The notes beneath the pieces were generated by a model. That model searched no databases, had not been told where the DNA came from, and was given only the letters and a program-made list of their open reading frames with translations. From positions 1 to 38,506 of the forward strand of contig DATJQI010000082.1 in NCBI GenBank assembly GCA_035505915.1: a DNA stretch of 38,506 nucleotides. The letters are read 5' to 3'. The translations under genes and the position numbers were made by a program. This DNA comes from 40CM-2-70-7 sp035505915 (GTDB lineage Bacteria; Gemmatimonadota; Gemmatimonadetes; Gemmatimonadales; GWC2-71-9). Of this stretch, positions 32,727 to 38,506 are shown in pieces (positions within the stretch are counted from its first letter, which is position 1; each line of letters starts with the position of its first letter).

Positions 32727-33203
32727 GTGACCCACGAGGGGACCATCCGGGCGTTGTACGGCGCGCTCGGCAGACGGGACGGGCCGGCGATGGGCACCCT
32801 CTACGCGGCGACGGCGCGCTTCGAGGACCCGGTGTTTACCCTGTCCGGCTGGCAGGTGCCGGCGATGTGGCGGATGCTCTGCGAGCGGGCGGCGGACCTG
32901 AGAATCGAGCTGGGCACGGTCCGGGCCGACGCGACGACCGGCGCCGCTCACGTGGAGGCCTGGTATACGTTCTCCGCCACGGGCCGCGCCGTGCACAACG
33001 TGATCGATGCTTCCTTCACCTTCGCCGACGGCCGGATCGCTACACAGCGCGACCGCTTCGATTTCCACCGCTGGGCCGGCCAGGCGCTGGGGTGGAAAGG
33101 CCGGTTCCTCGGCTGGACGCCGTTCCTGCGCTCCGCGGTGCGGCGGCGGTCGGCCGCCGCGCTCGCCGCCTACGCCCGACGTCACGCATTGGACGGGGGC
33201 TGA
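32727..33203 (+). CDS. NTF2-like (SnoaL-type) protein
   Basis: 158-residue protein with the cone-fold pattern of NTF2/SnoaL proteins: an N-terminal helix around R-A-L-Y-G-A-L, F-E-D-P-V-F-T-L, H-V-E-A-W-Y-T-F and D-G-R-I-A-T-Q-R-D-R-F-D-F-H-R-W-A. Family members range from isomerases and hydrolases to ligand-binding proteins, so no reaction is claimed. No signal peptide. GTG 32727 is four bases after the kinase stop, so the two are probably cotranscribed; the final 20 residues are Arg/Ala-rich. Confidence 0.75.
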   Translation: MTHEGTIRALYGALGRRDGPAMGTLYAATARFEDPVFTLSGWQVPAMWRMLCERAADLRIELGTVRADATTGAAHVEAWYTFSATGRAVHNVIDASFTFADGRIATQRDRFDFHRWAGQALGWKGRFLGWTPFLRSAVRRRSAAALAAYARRHALDGG

Positions 33204-33253
33204 TCCCCGCGGGGTCCCTTGCTTCGACGGCACGCGGGAGTTTGCTTGCCAGC

Positions 33254-35044
33254 GTGCCTGCCGACCATCCCGATAATCTCCTGACCCGCCGCTTGCGGGA
33301 CGTCCAGCAAGCCCCGCGTGCCCTCTCCCGAGCACTCGCGGCCGTCGGCTCGGACGAGCAGACGCAGCTTCTCACCCTGGCCGTCGTCATTGGCGCGGCG
33401 GCCGGCGCGGCGGTGGTCGGGTTCTACAAGACCATCGACCTGATTCAGGGACTGGTGCTCCGGGGTGCGCTCCGGCTGCCGGTCTCCGACGCGATCCTCA
33501 TCCCCCTCTTCGTCGCCCTCGGTCTCACGGCCTGCCGCCTCCTCGTCCACTGGTGGGCCAAGGATTCGCCGGGCGAGAACATCCCGGACGTGATGTACCG
33601 GGTCACGGTGAAGGGCGGGGTGATCCGCTTCGGTCCGGTGCTCGCCAAGACGCTCGCGGCCGCGCTCGTGATCGGCACCGGGGGATCGGTCGGCGCCGAG
33701 GGCCCGGTCGTCGTCCTGGGCGCCGCGACGGGGTCCCGCATCGGCCGCTGGCTCAAGGCCTCGCCCAACCGGCTTCGTACGCTGGTCGGCTGCGGCGCCG
33801 CGGCCGGGATCTCCGCCGCGTTCAACGCGCCGATCGCCGGCGTCATCTTCGGCATCGAAAAGATCCTGGGCGCGGCGGGAGGGATGGCGCTGGCTCCCTT
33901 CGTGGTCGCGAGCATTCTTGCCGCCACGGTCGGCCGCGCCGTCTTCGGTAATCACCCCGTGCTCGCTCTGCCCGCCGCCTTCGCCATCAACTCGCCCTGG
34001 GAGCTGCTCCTGTACGTCGGCCTCGGCATCGCCTGCGGGCTCGTCTCGGTGCTGTATTCGCGGGGCGTCTGGAAGGCCCAGGATGCCTTCGCCCGCTTGC
34101 GATCCCCCTGGATGCAGGTGGCCCTCGGCGCCCTCTTGATCGGCGGCCTCGACCTGGCCTTCCGCGCGGACCTCTGGGGACACGGCCACGAAACGATCGA
34201 CCTGAGCGTGATGATGGGACGGTCCGCGGTCTTCCTGCTCGCGCTCGCGGGCGCGAAGCTCGTCGCCACGGCGCTCACGTTCGGGGCGGGAGGCACCGGC
34301 GGCGTGTTCACTCCGGCGCTCTACATCGGGGCGACGCTCGGGGCCGCCTATGGCGTGGCCAGCCATCAGGTGTTCCCCATGAGCGCTGAAAGCCCCGGGG
34401 CGCTGGCGCTCGTGGGAATGGCCGGGCTGGTCGCGGGGGCCACGCATGCCCCGCTCACGGCCATCATGATGGTCTTCGAGATGACGGGGGACTACGGACT
34501 GATTCTGCCGCTGATGCTGACCAGCGTGCTGGCCTACGGCATCGCCCGCCGGCTCCACCCCGAATCCATCTACACGGAATGGCTGGTGCGCCGCGGCGTC
34601 GTGCTGGCCCAAGGGGCCGATGCGGCCGTACTGGCCCGGGTCTCGGTCCATGAGTGCCTCAACCCCAGACCGACGACGATCCCGGCGGAAGCCACGCTCG
34701 AGGACATCAAGCGCCTGATCCACGAAAGCCGGCAAACCACATTTCCGGTGACCGACGGCTCGGGGAGTCTCCTCGGCATGCTGTCGTCCGTCGCACTCCG
34801 CGAAGCGCTGGCGGACGGCGCGGCCCTGGGCGGGCTGGTCATGGCCGCCGATCTGGTCACCCCGGAAGTCGATCCCGTGACGACCGATGATACGCTGCTC
34901 ACGGCTCTCCGCCGGTTCGGCAAGCGGGATGCCGACGCGTTGCCCGTGGTGGACGCGGGTCACCGGGAACGATTGGTCGGGCTGCTGAATCGTCAGGATC
35001 TGCTCGGCGCCTACGAGCGCGCGCTGACCGCGGAAAGGCACTGA
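33254..35044 (+). CDS. CLC-type chloride transporter with two CBS domains
   Basis: 596 residues: a CLC membrane domain (about 35-445) and two CBS motifs (about 463-520 and 531-593) that may sense adenine nucleotides. The gating glutamate is E149 in G-S-V-G-A-E-G-P; G-G-V-F-T-P is at 349-354 and a tyrosine that fits the central-site ligand is Y440. Two departures: the proton-glutamate position after I-E in helix H is K203 (I-E-K), and the usual G-S-G-I-P selectivity segment reads G-E-N-I-P. The start is uncertain: GTG 33254 is chosen, TTG 33242 is possible, GGGAG lies at 33236-33240. The next gene starts two bases after the stop codon. Confidence 0.92.
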   Translation: MPADHPDNLLTRRLRDVQQAPRALSRALAAVGSDEQTQLLTLAVVIGAAAGAAVVGFYKTIDLIQGLVLRGALRLPVSDAILIPLFVALGLTACRLLVHWWAKDSPGENIPDVMYRVTVKGGVIRFGPVLAKTLAAALVIGTGGSVGAEGPVVVLGAATGSRIGRWLKASPNRLRTLVGCGAAAGISAAFNAPIAGVIFGIEKILGAAGGMALAPFVVASILAATVGRAVFGNHPVLALPAAFAINSPWELLLYVGLGIACGLVSVLYSRGVWKAQDAFARLRSPWMQVALGALLIGGLDLAFRADLWGHGHETIDLSVMMGRSAVFLLALAGAKLVATALTFGAGGTGGVFTPALYIGATLGAAYGVASHQVFPMSAESPGALALVGMAGLVAGATHAPLTAIMMVFEMTGDYGLILPLMLTSVLAYGIARRLHPESIYTEWLVRRGVVLAQGADAAVLARVSVHECLNPRPTTIPAEATLEDIKRLIHESRQTTFPVTDGSGSLLGMLSSVALREALADGAALGGLVMAADLVTPEVDPVTTDDTLLTALRRFGKRDADALPVVDAGHRERLVGLLNRQDLLGAYERALTAERH

Positions 35045-35045
35045 C

Positions 35046-36275
35046 GTGTACGCCATCCTGGTGCTGGCGCTGATCCTCGGGGCCGCCGCGCTGGCCGGTC
35101 ACGCCGCCGCGCGCGTCGGTCAGCCTCCGGTGCTGGGGGAGCTCGTCGTGGGGGTCCTGTTGGGCAATCTGGGCCTCGCCGGCGTTCACATTCTGGACGC
35201 GGCGCCGTCGGATGCCACCCTGCAGGCGCTCGCGCAGGTGGGCGTGCTCCTGCTGCTCTTTCAGGTGGGCCTCGAGTCGACGGTCCGCGAGATGCTCCAG
35301 GTCGGGGGAACGGCCACGGTGGTGGCGGTCCTCGGCGTGGCCGCGCCGTTCGCGTTGGGGTGGGGGGTCGGCGCCTGGCTCCTGCCCGCGCATTCGCCCT
35401 ACGCCCACGCCTATCTCGGCGCGACGCTCACCGCCACGAGCGTGGGGATTACGGCCCGGGTGCTCTCCGATCTGGGCGCGGCGCGCACCCGGGAGGCGCG
35501 CGTCATCCTGGGTGCGGCGGTGATCGACGACGTGCTGGGACTCGTCATCCTCGCCATCGTGAGCGGCGCCATCGCGGCGGCCGGCGCCGGGGAGACGCTC
35601 GCCTGGGGGGCGATCGTCGGTCTCGTCGCGAAGGCGGCGGGGCTCCTCGTGGGCGCCGCCCTCTTCGGCGAATTCGCCGCGCCGGGCTTCTTCCGGCTGG
35701 CGTCCCGGCTGCGGAAAGGGGGGCCGGGGGTCCTGCTGAGCGCCGGACTGGTGATTTGCTTCACCCTTTCGGGACTGGCCGCCGCGGTGGGTCTCGCGCC
35801 TATTGTGGGAGCGTATGCGGCGGGCCTGGTGCTCGAGGAGGCGCACTGGCGTGAATTCCCGGGGTCGGGCGCGCGTAGTATGGAAGAGCTGGTGCGGCCG
35901 GTCACCGCCCTCCTGGTGCCCGTCTTCTTCGTCACGATGGGAATGCGGGTGGACCTGCGTGCGTTCGCCCATCCGGGGGTCCTGGGGCTGGCGGCCGCGT
36001 TGACGGCCGCGGCCATCGTGGGCAAGCAGGCCTGCGGGCTCGGCGCCCTGGGCCGCGGACTCGACGCCCGATCGATCGGCATCGGGATGATCCCCCGGGG
36101 TGAGGTGGGTCTCATCTTCGCCGGGGTGGGGCTCACGCTCACCCTGGGAACGGAACGGATCATCGACCCGGCGGTATTCTCCGCGGTGGTCATCATGGTG
36201 ATCGTGACCACCCTGCTGACGCCGCCCGCATTGAAGTGGAGTCTCGCCCGGCGGCGCAGAACCACACTCGCTTGA
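35046..36275 (+). CDS. NapA-like Na+/H+ antiporter (CPA2 family)
   Basis: 409 residues with 12 or 13 hydrophobic helices. It has T-S-V-G-I-T-A-R-V-L (131-140), the ion-binding aspartate pair D161-D162 in A-A-V-I-D-D-V-L-G-L, and G-M-I-P-R-G-E-V-G-L-I-F in a late helix. A DD pair marks the electrogenic (NapA/NhaA-like) branch, as opposed to KefB/KefC which have QD. No C-terminal TrkA-N domain is present. GTG 35046 is one base after the CLC stop, so the two transporters are almost certainly cotranslated. Confidence 0.9.
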   Translation: MYAILVLALILGAAALAGHAAARVGQPPVLGELVVGVLLGNLGLAGVHILDAAPSDATLQALAQVGVLLLLFQVGLESTVREMLQVGGTATVVAVLGVAAPFALGWGVGAWLLPAHSPYAHAYLGATLTATSVGITARVLSDLGAARTREARVILGAAVIDDVLGLVILAIVSGAIAAAGAGETLAWGAIVGLVAKAAGLLVGAALFGEFAAPGFFRLASRLRKGGPGVLLSAGLVICFTLSGLAAAVGLAPIVGAYAAGLVLEEAHWREFPGSGARSMEELVRPVTALLVPVFFVTMGMRVDLRAFAHPGVLGLAAALTAAAIVGKQACGLGALGRGLDARSIGIGMIPRGEVGLIFAGVGLTLTLGTERIIDPAVFSAVVIMVIVTTLLTPPALKWSLARRRRTTLA

Positions 36276-36286
36276 CTGAGGACCTC

Positions 36287-37942
36287 ATGACACGCCCACT
36301 GCCGCTTTCGCTGCTGAGCTTCTTGACGCTCCTCGCATCCGCCGGGCTCGCCGCGCAGACCGACTCCGGCGGCCCGCCGGGGCGCGCCGGTCGGGTGTCG
36401 TATCTCTCGGGCGGCGTGTCGCTGCAGGTCTCGGGAGACACCAGCTGGACCGCGGCGACCATCAACTATCCGCTGACGACGGGGGACCGGCTCTACGTCG
36501 ACCAGGGCGGGCGCACCGAGGTCGAGCTCGGCGCGGCGACCCTTCGCCTCTCCGACGCGACCGACGCGACGATCACCAATCTGACGGACAACCTCATCCA
36601 GATCGGTCTCTCCACGGGGACCGCGCGGCTGACGGTGACGGCCCTCGACTCGGACGACTCGATCGAGATCGATACGCCGGGCGGTCCGCTGGTGGTGACG
36701 GCCCCCGGCGTCTATCGGATCGTGATCTCGCCGGATCACGGAACGATGGTCGCCGTGGACAAGGGCGCCCTGACCGTCGGCGGCGGGGACGACGCCGTCT
36801 CGGTGGCCGAGGGGCGCGCGGTGCAGCTGAGCGGCGACGATACCCTCCAGGTCAGCGATGTCGGCATGCCGCCGGAGAGCGACTTCGACCGGTGGGGCGG
36901 GGACCGCGATCGCGGTCTCGCGGCGTCGCCGTCGGCGCAATACGTCGCGCCCGCGACGCCCGGGTATTCCGACCTGGACGGCGCCGGCACCTGGGAGACG
37001 GAGGCCGACTACGGCCCGGTCTGGTATCCCTCGGCGGTGCCGGTGGGCTGGGCGCCGTACCGGTACGGGCACTGGGTGTGGGTCGAGCCGTGGGGCTGGA
37101 CTTGGGTGGAGAGTGAGCCGTGGGGCTATGCGCCCTTCCATTACGGGCGGTGGGCGCACCTGCGCCGGGGCTGGGCCTGGATACCCGGACCGGTGGTGCG
37201 GCATCCCTGCTACGCGCCGGCGCTGGTGGTGTTCGTCGGCGTCGGGGATGCGGGCGTGCAGGCCTGGTTCCCGCTGGGTCCCCGGGAGGCGTACAACCCG
37301 TGGTATCACACCGACGACCGGTACCGGCGCCGGGTGAACGGCCCGGGCATCGACGTGACGGTGGTGAACGTCGAGACGACGCACTACCGGAACCGGAGCC
37401 TCGGGTTCACGGCCGTGTCCGCGGCGACGTTCCGGGGCGGCGTCGGGGTCGCACGGCACACGGTCGTGGTCGACCGCACCGTGGTCACGCGGGCCCGGGT
37501 GATTCCGCATCCGCCGCTGATGCCGACGGTCGTGGCGATGCGGGGACGTCCGGCGCCCCGGCCGCCGGTGGCGAAGTACGTGACCACGGTGGTGCGGCCG
37601 ATTCCGATCCGCCGCGCGTCGCCGCCGGCGCAGGCGCAGTCCTCGCAGCCGGTCTTCCACGGCATGCAGCCGGGCCAGCCGCTCAAGGCGCGGCGTCCCG
37701 CGCCGCCGCCGGATCCGTCGGTGGACGCGCGGCAGCGGGCGATCGCGGAGCATCCGGGACGGCCCCTCGAGCCGCAGCAGGTGAACAACCTCCGGCAGGG
37801 AAAGCCGGCGGGTCCCCATCGGGATCCGGAGGTACCGCGGGATCAGCGGCCCGCGGCGCGCCCGGCGCCGCGGCCCAACCCGCCGCCGGCGCCGAGGCCG
37901 AACCCGCCGCCCCCGCGGCAGGAGCGGCCCAAGAAGCCGTAG
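36287..37942 (+). CDS. Secreted FecR-domain protein with W/Y-rich DUF6600-like repeats
   Basis: 551 residues. A signal peptide (M-T-R-P-L-P-L-S-L-L, cleaved near A-A-Q at 22-24) is followed by a FecR-type beta domain (about 35-190), then a Trp/Tyr/Gly-rich stretch at 245-302 with repeating W-[VA]-P-Y-x-Y-G-x-W and W-G-[WY] words, as in DUF6600 proteins of unknown function. The last 150 residues are Pro/Arg-rich and low-complexity, and could bind cell wall or surface polymers. No membrane anchor or lipobox. ATG 36287 has GAGGA four bases upstream and gives the signal peptide; an earlier in-frame ATG at 36236 would bury it. No sigma-factor or TonB genes accompany the FecR domain. Confidence 0.8.
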   Translation: MTRPLPLSLLSFLTLLASAGLAAQTDSGGPPGRAGRVSYLSGGVSLQVSGDTSWTAATINYPLTTGDRLYVDQGGRTEVELGAATLRLSDATDATITNLTDNLIQIGLSTGTARLTVTALDSDDSIEIDTPGGPLVVTAPGVYRIVISPDHGTMVAVDKGALTVGGGDDAVSVAEGRAVQLSGDDTLQVSDVGMPPESDFDRWGGDRDRGLAASPSAQYVAPATPGYSDLDGAGTWETEADYGPVWYPSAVPVGWAPYRYGHWVWVEPWGWTWVESEPWGYAPFHYGRWAHLRRGWAWIPGPVVRHPCYAPALVVFVGVGDAGVQAWFPLGPREAYNPWYHTDDRYRRRVNGPGIDVTVVNVETTHYRNRSLGFTAVSAATFRGGVGVARHTVVVDRTVVTRARVIPHPPLMPTVVAMRGRPAPRPPVAKYVTTVVRPIPIRRASPPAQAQSSQPVFHGMQPGQPLKARRPAPPPDPSVDARQRAIAEHPGRPLEPQQVNNLRQGKPAGPHRDPEVPRDQRPAARPAPRPNPPPAPRPNPPPPRQERPKKP

Positions 37943-37943
37943 G

Positions 37944-37969
37944 TTGACGCGACGGGCGCGTGCTAGATT
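37944..37969 (+). promoter_or_regulatory. Candidate promoter of tRNA-Arg
   Basis: TTGACG (37944-37949), a short 14-base spacer, then TGC-TAGATT with the -10 at 37964-37969. The TG two bases before the -10 box is an extended -10 mark, which can offset poor spacing. The tRNA begins 9 bases after the box. Confidence 0.5.
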
Positions 37970-37978
37970 GTCTGGCAC

Positions 37979-38052
37979 GCGCCCGTAGCTCAGTTGGATA
38001 GAGCATCGGCCTTCTAAGCCGAGGGTCGGAGGTTCGAATCCTCCCGGGCGCA
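37979..38052 (+). tRNA. tRNA-Arg (anticodon UCU)
   Basis: A 74-base cloverleaf: acceptor GCGCCCG/CGGGCGC with discriminator A at 38052, D arm GCTC/GAGC, anticodon stem TCGGC/GCCGA with loop CTTCTAA (anticodon TCT, reading AGA), a 5-base variable loop and T arm GGAGG-TTCGAAT-CCTCC. All stems pair fully. The CCA end is not encoded. The flanking genes show no integrase or duplicated tRNA 3' end. Confidence 0.98.
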
Positions 38053-38065
38053 TCTGGATTCCGGC

Positions 38066-38093
38066 TTGCGCTCCGCCCCGTGCCGCGTAGGTT
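38066..38093 (+). promoter_or_regulatory. Candidate promoter of the last lipoprotein gene
   Basis: TTGCGC (38066-38071), 16 bases, TAGGTT (38088-38093), identical in -10 to the arcC promoter. The leader would be about 40 bases and the gene has its own GAGG ribosome site at 38131-38134, so it is not leaderless. Confidence 0.4.
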
Positions 38094-38139
38094 CTCCCCG
38101 TTCAGCGCATTCCGCACAGTCGTCACTGGTGAGGCGCAG

Positions 38140-38506
38140 ATGCGAGCGTTCAGGCTCAAGGGGACCGTCGCGGCCATCGTGGCCCTCGGCGCGGGAGCCG
38201 CGTGCAGCTCAAGCACGGGTCCGGTCGGCCCGCTGGACGGGAACTGGTCCGGCTCGTCGGGGGGGCCCTACGCCCTGAACGTCGAGATGCAGATCACGGA
38301 TCGGGGTGGGAAGCTGACGGGAAGCGCCGGCGTGAGCGGGCCTGGGCTTTCGGGAGGGCCCGCATCGATGGCCATCAGCGGGACCGAGTCGGGCAGCCAG
38401 TTCTCAATGGTCCTGAGCTCTCCGGACGTGAACGGGGCACTCGATTATTCGGGGACATTCTCGACGAACGCGATGTCCGGAGGGCTGTCGACGCCGGCGT
38501 TGGGGT
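38140..38506 (+). CDS. Small lipoprotein, third member, cut by the window edge
   Basis: First 122 codons only; no stop before the window ends. The N-terminus M-R-A-F-R-L-K-G-T-V-A-A-I-V-A-L-G is a signal peptide leading to G-A-A-C-S-S-S-T-G-P, with the putative lipid-bearing cysteine at C22 (a weak lipobox, as the residue three before it is Gly). G-N-W then stands where the two minus-strand lipoproteins have G-T-W. The rest is Gly/Ser-rich with alternating hydrophobic residues, probably beta. ATG 38140 has GAGG five bases away. Function unknown. Confidence 0.75.
   Translation, partial: MRAFRLKGTVAAIVALGAGAACSSSTGPVGPLDGNWSGSSGGPYALNVEMQITDRGGKLTGSAGVSGPGLSGGPASMAISGTESGSQFSMVLSSPDVNGALDYSGTFSTNAMSGGLSTPALG

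Noticed and set aside
35411..38053. 880-residue minus-strand reading frame opposite the antiporter and FecR genes
   Set aside because: It spans two well-supported genes and the tRNA, is extremely Arg/Pro-rich and has no recognisable domain; a shadow frame.
1..38506. CRISPR arrays, insertion sequences, riboswitches, rRNA genes
   Set aside because: I found no regularly spaced repeats, transposase motifs, recognisable riboswitch cores or rRNA sequence in the window.

Overview
This high-GC window (roughly 70% G+C by eye) reads as a chromosomal housekeeping segment from a Gram-negative-type bacterium, most likely a member of the Gemmatimonadota. That is an inference. It rests on the gene content (proton-pumping NADH dehydrogenase, futalosine menaquinone pathway), heavy GTG start use, and small lipoproteins of the 'C-S-S-[SN]-T-G/A-P ... 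G-[TN]-W' type that I associate with that phylum. I see no prophage, transposon, CRISPR array or other recent mobile DNA. Nearly all genes are on the plus strand and 16 gene junctions overlap by 1 or 4 bases. Long minus-strand reading frames opposite these genes are codon-bias shadows.

Region 1 (1-9278) is the second half of a complex I operon: the nuoF end, then nuoG, H, I, J, K, L, M and N. Region 2 (9295-13094) holds a phosphomannomutase/phosphoglucomutase coupled to a UPF0182-type membrane protein. Region 3 (13106-17426) looks like a nucleoside-triphosphate module: carbamate kinase, succinyl-CoA synthetase (sucC, sucD), a PtsN-like EIIA domain fused to two CBS domains, and nucleoside diphosphate kinase.

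Region 4 (17471-26905) is a long lipid and quinone operon: a DUF177 (YceD-like) protein, rpmF, plsX, fabH, fabD, fabG, acpP and fabF, running without a break into mqnE, mqnA, mqnC and purE. It continues with ispF, an ICMT-like methyltransferase and msrA (to 28415). The operon supplies acyl chains, most of the menaquinone head-group steps, and an isoprenoid-precursor enzyme. Menaquinone is the likely electron acceptor for the complex I encoded upstream.

Region 5 (28419-29463) is a minus-strand pair of paralogous small lipoproteins. It faces msrA with a 3-base gap and diverges from a XerD-like recombinase (29566-30477). Region 6 (30581-37942) holds a hybrid sensor kinase with two PAS domains, an NTF2-like protein, a CLC chloride transporter with CBS domains, a NapA-type Na+/H+ antiporter and a secreted FecR/DUF6600-like envelope protein, which suggests an ion/pH/envelope-stress set. 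The window ends with tRNA-Arg(UCU) and the start of a third small lipoprotein gene.

The least expected observations are these: two genes with the same apparent leaderless promoter geometry (-35, 17 bases, TAGNTT, 8 bases, start codon); the arcC/sucCD/EIIA-CBS/ndk grouping; a CX5CX2C radical-SAM motif in MqnE; a CLC transporter with Lys at the internal proton-glutamate position; and a divergent PurE without a neighbouring purK. I did not find a clearly new multi-gene system. The best candidate for something undescribed is the arcC-to-ndk module with its EIIA-CBS fusion.
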